Source: Caecitellus pseudoparvulus
Lineage: Eukaryota > Bigyra: Bicosoecida
Direction: 5' to 3'
DNA: 64,000 nt
Assembly: GCA_965644315.1 (NCBI GenBank)
Contig: CBFFRQ010000073.1
Location: 20,092 to 84,091 of the forward strand
In this document: positions 10,401 through 20,200 of the stretch, piece after piece
Layout: each line of letters starts with the position of its first letter
Position numbering within the stretch: position 1 is the stretch's first letter
Notes under the pieces: model-generated
The model's database searches: none
Told to the model about the DNA's origin: nothing
The model's input: the letters and a program-made list of their open reading frames with translations, nothing else
Program-made: the position numbers and the translations under genes

Positions 10401-10546
10401 GCCACGCCAGGCCAGTGCAGGCGTTGAAACGCCACGCCGCCGCACCGAAAGCTGGTTGGCTTGCCTTCGAAGCCAATCCTGACGTAGAGCTCTGATTTGC
10501 GAACATCATCTAAAGGCCGTTGGCCAAACTCGGCCTCAGCAGCCAT
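7421..10546 (-). CDS. MORN-repeat protein with coiled coil, unassigned family
   Basis: Seven exons on the minus strand: 10546-10446, 10254-9897, 9823-9514, 9438-9204, 9142-8991, 8924-8542 and 8467-7421, giving 861 residues. Every junction keeps frame and has GT-AG ends; donors include GTGCGG, GTAAAG, GTGCGT, GTACGG and GTGAGT. The N-terminal third is unrecognised (EAEFFVEASTGNILLPQDW; VKAKVWPELEPD), followed by a helical charged segment (EEVAIKKKRLAMVAAQLED). The middle holds a row of MORN units such as YSGGWLRGLRHGLGVQ, MEGTFKDGMLHGTGMRSF and GRFERGLLQGHGEGQV. MORN sheets usually bind membranes or scaffold proteins at cortical, ciliary or organellar sites. The C-terminal third is basic and charged with a distinctive block around YDKFDDYPLPYKGDFGYEG, then an acidic tail. 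The product is probably a structural scaffold; I do not assign it. Confidence 0.82.
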
Positions 10547-11177
10547 TGTGCCGACTAGCGGGAGGGGGAGCGGTTTGGAGGCGTTCACAAGCCTGCGGGG
10601 TCACAGGGAGTGGTGTCTGCCCTCGCCGTGAGCGCTGCGGGTTGTTTGCCCGGGCTGTGCGCTGCTAGCGGCACAGCTGGAAATCGAGCGATTATGCTGA
10701 GCCCTGTGTTTTGACGTCCCCCCTCCTGCTTCGCCTGCCCCCTGCTCACACAGCTTCGCAGCGCAGGAGCCTTGCCAGTCACAAGGGGTTGAAGGGCCCT
10801 CGTGTCAACTTTGCGCAGAGCTGGCAGCCCAAAACAAACAAAAAATCAAGGTGCCACACACATCGAGGCCCCGCAGCGCTATACCAGGGTGCGCGCTTGC
10901 CAACCGCACGCCCCGCGACAGTGAGTCGGGCTGCTGGCGCGAAGCGACGTTTCATGTGCTGGGTTTGCCAGAAGACTTGGCACGCGTGCGACGGCGTTTC
11001 CGACTCACCTGACGCACCACAGAGCACAGACTCTACAGTTTATTTGCCACACGAAGCCACTTCTTGCTGGTTGTCGCCTTGGCGTGTGGAGAGCGTGGAA
11101 GCAGGCTCACCCTCTGCTGCCTTGCGGAAACTGGAGCACTGGCTGCTGAAGCTTCCCTTGCCACGTGAACGGTAGGC
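10547..11177. promoter_or_regulatory. Divergent intergenic region, 631 bp
   Basis: It separates the MORN gene (minus) from the disordered-protein gene (plus). Short open frames here lack recognisable motifs and codon structure. No tRNA, snRNA or repeat was recognised. It must contain both promoters and 5' leaders. Confidence 0.4.
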
Positions 11178-13343
11178 ATGCAAGTCAACTTGCCAGAGTG
11201 GGACGACGAACGCAGCTCAGATGAAGGTCGGGGTCCGTCTCCAATTTCACCTGCCTCTCTCACTCCTGACGAAGCTCCGGAGGCACCACTGCATGACCAC
11301 CTCGTGGATGTGCCTTGCCGCCCGCAACCACACACCCTTACGGTGACACTATCACCGGGATTGACTACTGTGCGGGCAGACGAGGGCGAAGCTGATGATC
11401 GACCCGGTATTGGCTCCCAGGCAGCTCCGCAACGGGACCGTGCCACTCCTCCAGACGAAAGCGACGTCCCGCTCCCTCGCTTTGTGAGCAGCCTCTCGGC
11501 GTCGCAAGCTGCTGAGGAAGACGGTGCTGCCAGTCAACAAGACGCAGTACTGGCTACCCTGGACAGTCTTATGCTGGCTGCCGTAGGGCCGAGTTCGCAG
11601 TCCCAGGATTCAGTGGCAGCACCCCCCCACACAGTGACGCTGGACCTGTCCGCAGCGCTCTCGGCTCGAGCATCAGAACGGCCTGGCCCGCCCTCCCCTA
11701 CCCTACCATCCTTGCCCTCTCAAGAGCTCGTGCAGTGGACACAGAACATGCAAGGCCCGGCCCACACCCCAGGGGGGGGGGTGACGCAGGCTCTACAGCG
11801 GCTGCGCAGGCGGCCTTCCCACCGCAGCCGCATGCATTCCCCAGGCAGCGTGCACAGTCGTCTGTCAACAAAGTCGCAGCTCTCAACAGCTTCCTCTGTT
11901 TCACACCACGCGAAGGCGTGGAATGCAGGGGTACGGGGGGGGGCCACGGCCGCCATTAGCGGAGGTGGCGGTGCGACTGCACGCCTAGCGCCGACACACC
12001 CGCCCAGTGTGCCCCTCGTCAATGGCAGGCTTGCATGGCGCCGCAAGGCAAAGAGCTCTGGATACGGCCAGAAGCCTGCTGCGTCCCACGCACGCGCCAG
12101 CCGCGCCTCAGCGAGCAACCTTGGTCCGCCAAACGCTCCTCCCCAGGACAGTAGCTCCGCTGCCCCAAGGCAGGACCCGCTGCCCCGCCGTCGTCTGCTG
12201 GACAGCTTGCTACAGCACTTGCGCCGGTCTGGCTGCGTCAGCATGGCAGATGCTCGGCGATCGGCCTTGTTGCTGGTCTCTGACGCGGCAGCTCTGCATG
12301 CCGCCGAGGCCGCCGTGGTGCGGGGCGTTCAGCCTGCCCGGGTGGCCAGCGTCCTGGCCGCGGGACTGAGCGGCGATAGCACAACTGCCGCATCCCAGCA
12401 CAGCTACATTTCCCACTTGCCCGATGCCGAGGTCCGGGCGCGCCTGCAGCGCCTCATGCACGGCACCAGCCAGCCTGCTGACCAGGAGGTTGACGGCAGC
12501 TCCGAGCTCAGTTCGACCGCCTCCAGCAGTGCTTCAGTACCGCAGCAGCAGCCCAGCAAAGACCCCACCCTGGAGCCAGGCGCCATGGTGGATCTGGATG
12601 ACGCCAGTGACGACGCCAGCTCTGCGGATGCCAGCCAGCAACCCACGCCAGCATTCATGGACACACCCCGTAGTGCACCTGTCTTTGGAAGAGCCAGCAG
12701 CGTAGAGGGTGGTGTGCGCGGCAGGGGCCAGGGTCGCCGCCCTCCGCGAGTGCCGGCACGGCAGGTTTCCACTGACACGCACTACTCTGCGCTGTCAGCG
12801 GTGGCCGCGGCGGCGTCCGTATCAGGCGGGTTGCCTGGTGGGCGCACCCGCCGCACGGCATCCACTGGAGCTGGAAGCGTGACTTCGTTTACAGCCGCCC
12901 CACTGCGATCGTCCGGCAGCCGGCTTCAGCAGGCGTCCAGTGACATCAGCTCTGCCTCAGCACGGCGTGCACCAGGCAGCAGTTTATCGACACCCCGGGA
13001 TCCACCAGAATCGGTGCGGACACCCACGTCCAGCGCCCAGGAGGCGGACTTGGACTCGTCCTCCACCCAAACGTCTCCGTCCCGTGCAACGGGCAAGGCC
13101 TCCTCTCCGCAAGCTGCTGCGGAAGTACTGCATGAGGTCCCGGAAGACTTCCCGCCCTCCCCTGCCACGTCCGTTCATGGTGAGGCACAGCCGTCCCCAC
13201 CCACCCCTCTGGATGAGCCACCCGCGCCGTCTGGTGGGACGGAAGCCCCACCTTCCAAGCCATCTGTCGCAGAGGAGGCGCCCTCCCGAGGCTGCTGTGC
13301 ATGGTGGCCGTGGAAGCGCCAGGGCTCAGCGACGTCTGCCTGA
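11178..13343 (+). CDS. Ser/Pro/Ala-rich, largely disordered protein of unknown function
   Basis: Single 721-residue frame from the ATG at 11178 to the TGA at 13341-13343. Nearly the whole protein is low-complexity and rich in Ser, Pro, Ala, Thr and Asp (for example RGPSPISPASLTPDEAPEAP). One short ordered stretch near residues 335-435 contains LLDSLLQHLRRSGCVSMADA and EVRARLQRLMHGTS and looks helical. The extreme C-terminus switches to a Cys/Trp/basic cluster, GCCAWWPWKRQ, which could be palmitoylated or insert into membranes; that is inference. No family is recognised. The long open frame and absence of in-frame stops support coding, although GC-rich DNA makes long spurious frames. Convergent with the transporter gene, 96 bp apart. 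Confidence 0.62.
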   Translation: MQVNLPEWDDERSSDEGRGPSPISPASLTPDEAPEAPLHDHLVDVPCRPQPHTLTVTLSPGLTTVRADEGEADDRPGIGSQAAPQRDRATPPDESDVPLPRFVSSLSASQAAEEDGAASQQDAVLATLDSLMLAAVGPSSQSQDSVAAPPHTVTLDLSAALSARASERPGPPSPTLPSLPSQELVQWTQNMQGPAHTPGGGVTQALQRLRRRPSHRSRMHSPGSVHSRLSTKSQLSTASSVSHHAKAWNAGVRGGATAAISGGGGATARLAPTHPPSVPLVNGRLAWRRKAKSSGYGQKPAASHARASRASASNLGPPNAPPQDSSSAAPRQDPLPRRRLLDSLLQHLRRSGCVSMADARRSALLLVSDAAALHAAEAAVVRGVQPARVASVLAAGLSGDSTTAASQHSYISHLPDAEVRARLQRLMHGTSQPADQEVDGSSELSSTASSSASVPQQQPSKDPTLEPGAMVDLDDASDDASSADASQQPTPAFMDTPRSAPVFGRASSVEGGVRGRGQGRRPPRVPARQVSTDTHYSALSAVAAAASVSGGLPGGRTRRTASTGAGSVTSFTAAPLRSSGSRLQQASSDISSASARRAPGSSLSTPRDPPESVRTPTSSAQEADLDSSSTQTSPSRATGKASSPQAAAEVLHEVPEDFPPSPATSVHGEAQPSPPTPLDEPPAPSGGTEAPPSKPSVAEEAPSRGCCAWWPWKRQGSATSA

Positions 13344-13439
13344 GCCAAGTTCTGCTGAGTGGAGCAGTGTGAGCTGACTGCAAGGCACCACACTTTGCAC
13401 GAGCGCACCTCACACAAGCACGTCAGAACTGCATTGGGC

Positions 13440-15248
13440 CTATGCCTCCGGCGTCTCCTTCTCCACCTCGGTCTCGCCGTCACTCTCTCCGTCTTCCCGC
13501 GCTGCAGCCGCCGCTGTGGCGATGGACTTACCAGTGCCCGAGCGTGTGAGGGCGCTCAGGTGGTTTTGGGCCAGGGTCGCGCACAGCATGCAGGCTGAGC
13601 AGACAGTGAAGACGGCTGTGGAGGAAAACTTGCCAATGTTCACGAGCACCAGCATGACGACGATGTTGAGGCCGACACGGAAGATGTTCATGAGCGTGGA
13701 GCGAATCTCCTCTGGCACGTGCTCCGAGCGCTGGATGCCGACGAGGGGGAAGTACAGCCCACACACCACCTCGAAGCCGCAAAAGGCCAAGAGCAATACA
13801 TGGGGACTGCCCGCCACGAAGATGGGCGCAGTGAGCAGCATCGTGGCTGCTGCGAAGGCCAGCGTCGCCAGGTCTTCCACACGCAGGGATTTCAGGAGCG
13901 GGGCGACGGACCGCGAGCCCAGCATAATGCATGCCATGAAGGAAGCGAAGATGAGGCCGTGTGGGACGAGCTCGGCGTCCACGTCCGCATCAGGGTCGGA
14001 CGCAAGCAATGCGGACTTGGCAGCGCCCTCCAGCGCAGGCGTCCACATGAACACGAAGATGAACATGGCCCCCTCGTACAAGGACTGAATGATGGCAAGC
14101 ATGGCGATCTTCTGGTCTGCGGTGGGGTGGGCGGAGAAGTAGCGGCACGCGGTGCAGCAGGTGCTGCAGGCATCGCGGCGCCAGCGCTGGGCACGCACTG
14201 CTGGCGATGGCTTGCAGGCCAGCCTTGAAGCCGGAAATGGCCCCACTGAAAGAAGTAGCCCCCACTGAGGCAGTGCCAGTGTTCTCTTCCCAGGTGAAAG
14301 TGACGAGGGCCAAGACGCCCACCAGGACAAGAGAGGCCAGGTCGAATGGGGCCACAGGCCCGGCAACCTGGTTTGCCAAGGAGGCCAGCAGTCCAGCCAA
14401 GATGGCAGCGACTCCAGAGCTGAAAGTCATCAGGGTGAAGGTCTGGTTCAGCCACTCCTTGGGGTACACGGCCTTGTTGTGTGCGCTGACCATCCACGAC
14501 TCAAAGGACTGCGCAGGGGTGGGCACACGCGAACGGGCGGCGGTGGTGGATGGTTCCCCGCTGGCGTCTCGCATGGCACTCACGGAGGACAAGATGGAGG
14601 TGGCGATGCCGCCCAAGATGCGACCGAGCATGAGAACGTGGAAGTTGTTGAAGTGCTTGGTGATGCAGGACGCCATGTAGAACACCGCAAACAGCTTGCA
14701 GTTCAGCGCCCGTCCAAACTTGTCACCCAAGCCAGCCACGACTGTCCCAAGCATCAGACTCGCACCAAAGCCAGCAATGAACTGAGCAACGTGCGCGAGT
14801 GCAACGGTGGGTTTGGGCAAGGCTGCCTGCAGTGCCCTCGCTCCCGTGGCAGCCGAAAGCGGCGCTAGCTGGCAGACGTTTCAATGTGAAACGCCTGGCA
14901 CCCACTCCAAACTGTTACTCACCAGAATGCCAATGTCCTCCTGACTGAAGCCGTACGTCGCATACAAAGCATACACGTACGGTCCCTGTGAAACAAGAGC
15001 GGCAGCGGGGCAGGGTCCGTGCTCTCAGCAACGGCTTGCAGTTTGCAAAGGCGGCGCACCTGGAGCCAGTCAGAAAGGGATGCAAGGAAGTACACAGCCA
15101 GGAAACTGCGTTGGAACTTCTTGAAGTCATCTGTCGTCGTATCTGAGGACGTGCCACGGTTCTGTGCGTACACGACGCCGGCACAGGCCATGGCAAGGGC
15201 GCCAAACACGACGAGGTAGAACCCCGTGTCGCTTCCACTGGACAGCAT
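13440..15248 (-). CDS. MFSD5: Major facilitator superfamily transporter, MFSD5/molybdate-anion type
   Basis: Four exons on the minus strand: 15248-15060, 14985-14923, 14781-14199 and 14116-13440, giving 503 residues. Joined exons follow the family: LSDWLQ + GPYVYALYATYGF, IGIL + FIAGFGASLMLG, and LQAIASN + QKIAMLAIIQSLYE. Recognisable family segments include GLGDKFGRALNC, GRILGGIATSIL, YPKEWLNQTF, IFVFMWTPALEG, FASFMACIMLGS and CGLYFPLVG. About 11-12 hydrophobic helices are visible, with an acidic cytosolic tail. Plant, algal and human MFSD5/MOT2 proteins have been linked to molybdate uptake; substrate here is by homology only. The third intron (14198-14117, 82 nt) was chosen over a 31-nt alternative because it restores the alignment. 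Divergent from IMP1 across 262 bp. Confidence 0.87.
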
Positions 15249-15510
15249 GCTGAACGGCTGTTCAAACTGGGCCACAACCTGCGCACCACGGCACAGCACA
15301 AGCAGGAAAGTGCGAGCTGGCGCTTGCAGGCAAAACACACTTTCTCTGCTGTAGTGCACAGCAGGGGAGTTTTTGTGACTGCACCTTGAATTGCCACAGT
15401 CTCGCGCCAGGTCCGCTACACAGCTGTACCAAGCCAGGGTCCGCGGAGCGTGCCCTTCTCGCTCAAAGCCTTGTACGAGCTTGCATTAGTGCATCGGGCT
15501 GCTGATACTA
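15249..15510. promoter_or_regulatory. Divergent intergenic region (MFSD5 / IMP1)
   Basis: 262 bp between two head-to-head ATGs. It holds both promoters and leaders. No specific element is recognised. Confidence 0.45.
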
Positions 15511-16215
15511 ATGGCCAAGGAGAGCCTGTGGTCTGAAACGTGGCCCCTGATCAAGGCGCTGGCTCTGGTGGGCATGACGCAGGCCTACGTTGGCGAAATC
15601 ACCGTGGTGCGGAAATCACTTCCCAACACATCGCGCTTGCTGCGCTCCGCTGGCCAACGTGTATCGCCCACAACGTCGCAGAGCCAAGGGCCATCCATGC
15701 TACCAACGCTGCAGCAGACTGGTGACATTCTGTTTGTCGACAAGCTTTCACCTCGCTGGCGCCCCATCCAGCGTGACGAAATCGTGGTGGCTGCGTCCCC
15801 CCACAAACTAGGCGAGGCCGTCTGCAAGCGTGTACTGGCCTTGGTGAGCCCTTCACACACAGCACGCGACACCGACTTCAACCTGCATTCTGCTGCACCT
15901 GTTGTGGTCCTTCACAGGAGGGCGACGTTGTCACAGTTGGCGGGTCCAGCATGAGAGTGCGGGTGAGAGCTGCTGACTCGCGCGCCTCCCAGCCCGCCAT
16001 GCCGCGGCACCACTTTGGCTAACAACGGCCCGCAGATCCCCCCTGGACACGTTTGGCTGGAGGGTGACAACAAAAGCAACAGCACAGACTCTCGGAAGTA
16101 TGGGCCTGTACCGCTGGCGCTGGTCAAGGGCCGCGTCATCGGTCGCATGTGGCCTCCCCAAGATGCCTGCTGGTTTGGGCCTTCCAGCCCAGAGCCCTTG
16201 CAGGCTGAGCGGTGA
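15511..16215 (+). CDS. IMP1: Mitochondrial inner membrane signal peptidase, IMP1 type
   Basis: Three exons: 15511-15843, 15918-15962 and 16036-16215, giving 185 residues. Introns are 74 and 73 nt with GTGAG donors. The S26 catalytic Ser is residue 62 in GPSMLPTL, and the catalytic Lys is residue 106 in VCKRVLAL, the spacing expected for IMP peptidases. The third exon carries [20 protein letters not shown] and [11 protein letters not shown], closer to IMP1/IMMP1L (NSTDSR-YGP) than to IMP2. The enzyme removes intermembrane-space sorting signals from mitochondrial precursors on the outer face of the inner membrane. An N-terminal helix ([18 protein letters not shown]) is a plausible membrane anchor. 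The C-terminal tail after WPPQ is short and unconserved. Confidence 0.92.
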
Positions 16216-16378
16216 GCAGAGGACCTGCACAGCGAAGGACCCGTGCAGGCTCTGGGGCCAGTGGTGGGAAAGACGGGCACCCCCCCGTGCCCACGGCGCG
16301 CCAGGCAGGCATCGCCACGACCTCCACATAATGAAGACATGCATGGCACTTTGAGGGCCAGGCTTGGCGCTGGGCAGA

Positions 16379-16900
16379 CTAGTCGTACTGCTGCCGCAGC
16401 ACCATCTCTTCCTCGCTCCGCCACACGCGGAAATCTTCACCGACGCCACTCTGGCCATTCATGCGCTGGTGCTTCACCCTGTCCTTTGCAGACACCTTGT
16501 CCTTCTTCGGTCCAGATTTGGAGACTGCTGCAGCCGCCGCTGCGGCGGCCGTGGCAGCTTCGGCGGCGGACGCTTGCAGCTCCGACCTGCGGCTGGACTT
16601 GGCACGGTGCGCATTTGAGGAAGGTTCCGGCTCAGGTGCGGGAAGTTCACGTTTTCTGACATTGGAGGCCAGCTTGTATCCGGCTCCTGTTCCGTCCTCC
16701 TTGTCCCTCGCAGCATCCACGTGGGTGGACTTCAAGAATGCAGGGCCACCAGCGTCATCTGCAGCATCCAGCAAGTCTGCCGCTGTAGGCAGCACGGGGC
16801 TACCTTTTCGGCCAGATTCCTTTTTGTTTGGGCACGAGGCTGGGCTGTGTATTGAGCCTTCGCTATCGCTGCTGTCTGAGGAGTATGCCACAAGCGCCAT
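16379..16900 (-). CDS. Small charged protein with a conserved-looking C-terminal motif, unknown function
   Basis: Single 173-residue frame on the minus strand with a true ATG at 16900-16898. It opens with MALVAYSSDSSDSEGS, a style common in nuclear and splicing-associated proteins. A low-complexity Ala/Ser/Lys-rich middle follows. It ends in a compact block, RVKHQRMNGQSGVGEDF followed by WRSEEEMVLRQQYD at the very C-terminus. That last block looks like the conserved part of a small eukaryotic family, but I cannot name the family. A nuclear location is suggested by Lys/Arg clusters (KSGPKKDKVSAKDRVK). Head-to-head with the TIR-NACHT gene; tail-to-tail with IMP1, 163 bp apart. Confidence 0.72.
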   Translation of the reverse strand: MALVAYSSDSSDSEGSIHSPASCPNKKESGRKGSPVLPTAADLLDAADDAGGPAFLKSTHVDAARDKEDGTGAGYKLASNVRKRELPAPEPEPSSNAHRAKSSRRSELQASAAEAATAAAAAAAAVSKSGPKKDKVSAKDRVKHQRMNGQSGVGEDFRVWRSEEEMVLRQQYD

Positions 16901-17285
16901 TTCGGACGAGTTTCATGCGCGTTTCGGCTTCGCATGGCAGCCGGTAGGAGCGCGTGTGGGGAGTGTGATGCCCGATTCGGGCGTGGTGTATTAATTGTCC
17001 GTGGGAATGGGCAGTGCTGGCTGTGCAGTTGCGCGGGTGGCCCTCATGCCTTGGCAAGGGGCTCTCTACATGTGCGCTCCAGCTCCACAGCATTTGCACG
17101 ATGACTGTAACTTCCAACTTCCTCCAAATGCAAACCCAATCACTTGCAGGTTGGCTGAAACGCGCGCTGACCACTTGCTTGTGGAAGGGTCCCAGTCAAG
17201 TGGGCGGCTCGTTGGGCGAGCGGTCGTGTGTCGCAGACGCAACACGCCTTGCCACCCTCTCTCCACGGGAACCCTGCACCTCAGT
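16901..17285. promoter_or_regulatory. Divergent region upstream of the TIR-NACHT gene
   Basis: The plus frame of the downstream gene stays open here, with ATGs at 17007 and 17058, so part of this stretch may be coding. The encoded sequence is Cys-rich and irregular. A CAG at 17147-17149 could be the acceptor of a 5' leader intron. Both promoters should lie here. Confidence 0.4.
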
Positions 17286-20200
17286 ATGGACGGGGCAAGC
17301 GTGTACAGGGAGCCTGACCAGGGTCTGGTTTTTCATCCCGCAGCGTCAGCTGGACACGCACCCTGTCCCGCGTTTGTCGATGCCACCGCCGTTTGCCAGG
17401 GTTGCGGGTTCTTAGGAGGGCTGGTCTTCATGACCGGCCTGGGCGTGAAGGTCTGCCCCATGTGCGCCTGGGCGATGCCAGCGCAGGGGGCTGGCCCCAG
17501 TGTGTACCTCGGAGCATTTCATCCCACCGCGGGTGGCCTCACCATATTTCTATCGTACGGGCATGACGGGCTGACAGACGTGTCCCGCCACCTCACGAGA
17601 GTGTTGAAGAAGCGGGGGCACTCCGTGTGGTTCGACGAGACGTCCCTAACGTCAGGCTGCGACTGGGCGCGAGAGATGGCGGCAGGCCTCTCCAATGCGC
17701 GCGCTGCAGGCCCCCGAGGGCGCGTCATCGCCATGCTGGCCCAGCACGGCTTCCGGCGCAAGGATGGCATGGCCCAGGGGTACTGCCACCGGGAGGTGGC
17801 GGAAGCCTGCCAGACCATGCCTCAGTACCTCCTGCCCATCATGCTGGAAGACATGGAGCCGCCTGCCTGCCTGCGCTCCATGCAAGCCCACTTCTTCGAC
17901 ATGCGGGGTGTCCTGACGGCGCGAGCATCACCCCCTCACCCCAAAGCCTCCCCCCCTTGGGGTGGCGGCGGTCTGACCCCCGAGGAGTGGCAGGCCTTCC
18001 TGACCAGGGATCCAGGCATGATCACTGCCGTGAATTCCATCGTGTCCATGCTGGAGACAGGCCACTTTGGCCCGCCACTGGTCCCTGAATCCCTGTGGTG
18101 TGAAATGGCAGCAGGGACAGGAGCTGCTGCAGCGGGTGCGGGGGCAGCTGCGGCGGCAGAGGCCGCGGAGCTGGAAGGGGCCAAGGAGAAGCCAAGAATC
18201 TTCATTTCCTGCGACTCCAAGGCTGCTGCTGTCGGGCAGTACATCGCTACCTACCTTCACGGCGCTGACTATGAAGTGGCCTTCGATGCCGAGGTGGCTT
18301 CGTGGGGTGACGAGCGGGGGCAGGCCTTTCGTGAGGTGCGGCGGGCATACTTGAAGTCGGCTATTTTTTGGACGGCAGGCAAGACCAACAGCTGGGGCGC
18401 GTATAAAGCTCGGCGGGACGAGCTGCTGGGCGCAGCGTCCGCTGAAGCCCGGGGAGGAGGAGGGGACCCAACACCCACCGGCGTGTCAGGATCCCCCCTT
18501 GCTGCCGACGACGCAGATGACACGGGGGCAGCTGTGCGACAGGGCTCCACCAAGGCCTGTGAGGCGCCAGTGACCAAGCCTGGCAAGTGCCTCTTCATCA
18601 TGACTCGCGACTCTGTCCTCAGGTCCGAGGCGCCGGGTTCCAACAAGTCCGGGCAGTGCAAGGACGAGTTTGACCTGGCCTTCTCCAAGGGCATCTCCTT
18701 CATCCCCTTGAAAGCGGAGGAGTGCACGGCCCCACTCTCCATCGTCGGATTGCAGTACCTGTCGCTGTCGCGGGCTGTGGAGCGGGACGCCGCTGGCGCG
18801 CTGGTGGTGAAGGAAGAGGCGTTCGCCGCCGTGCTGCCGCAAATCTTGAAAGGCCTCACCGGCTCCCTCGCCTCCGAAGGTGAGCAACTGGTGAAGTCCA
18901 ACCGCATCAGGCGCGGCTTGCAGCCATGCGACTACAAGGCGTACTTGGAGCAGTGCTTGGGGCGCATGTTCTTCCCACCCCCCTCGTGTGTGAGCCGCGC
19001 CGAAGAGTGGCTTGCGGCCGCCTCTGCACGGGCGAAGAGCGTCGTGGCTAGCTCCACAAGCAGTGCCTCGATTCTCCGTGGTGCGAGCGTGATGGTGGTG
19101 CAGGGGCCAGTGGGGACCGGCAAGACCGCCTTCGTGCGGCACCTGGCTGACGAGTGGGGCGCCGTGCGTGCACAGCACATTGCTGCAGAGGGGGATGACG
19201 CCAAGCTGTCTGCGCTGCGGGCCATCTCCAGCATTGCATACCAGCTCACGCGGGCCTTCCCGTCCCTGACTGAGATGCTACTCAAGGACTCCTTCTTGGA
19301 GAAGCGCCTACCGACGCTGACGGCCAGGCGGTGGTTTAAAGACCTCTTCATTGAGAAGCTGCAGCAAGCGGTCGTGTGGGAGCCACTCGGTGAGGGCAAG
19401 GAGCCCCCTCTTGTCATCGTCATGGTGGACGGCGTGGACTTGATGGTGGATGCTGACAGCGAGGACAAGGTGAACACCTTCTTGGAGTGCTTGATGCAGT
19501 TCGCCGAGGACATGCCAGCCAACGTCGCATTCCTGCTCACTTGCCGCAGCACGTCCTATTGCGACCCACACTTTGGTACGCTGGAGTCTTTGCTGGCAAG
19601 GCTGCACACCAAGGGCGCCGCAACGTCCATGCTGCCGATGATGGACCCAGCCGGTGCGAGTGAGCGGGAGGACTGCATTCGCAAGTACCTCAGGGATGCC
19701 CTTCCGAAGGCGGTGCCCCCTCCCGCCCCGACGGATGGTGGTGGTCTGGCTCTAGGAAGCCATGGGACACCCACACCAGACCCATTGTCGAGGCAGGAGC
19801 AGGGCTCAAGCCTCACGCGAGAACGGCGCCAGAGCTCTGTGCTGGCCGAGCTGGGCGTTGGAGCCTCAAGCATGCTCGAGGCAGACGGTCCTTGGGCTTC
19901 GCAGGTTGCCAAGGCCACCGACTGCATCGTGCAGCGCTCGGAGGGCGTCTTTTTGTACGCTGTTCAGATCATCAGAGACCTCAAGTCCGGAACAAATCTT
20001 TCCCTCAGCCGCCCTGAAGACTTCCCTTGGGGCCTCCAGAACATGCACCGGGTACTGCTGACACAGGCATTCAAGCCAGAGGACAAACTCAGCGAGACCC
20101 TGAGCGGCAAAGTACTTGCAGTGCTGGGCGCCACTCGAGAGCCCATGAAGCTGCAGCAGCTGGCGAAGATTCTTGGGACGAAACTCAGCGACGTTGATCA

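Noticed and set aside
14117-14198. A 31-nt alternative intron in the MFSD5 gene
   Set aside because: The 82-nt model uses a GTGCGT donor and restores the family alignment (LQAIASN + QKIAMLAIIQ); the short model inserts an unconserved Cys-rich stretch.
17007-17285. N-terminal extension of the TIR-NACHT protein
   Set aside because: The frame is open but the sequence is irregular and Cys-rich with no domain character; left as possible leader or extension rather than called coding.
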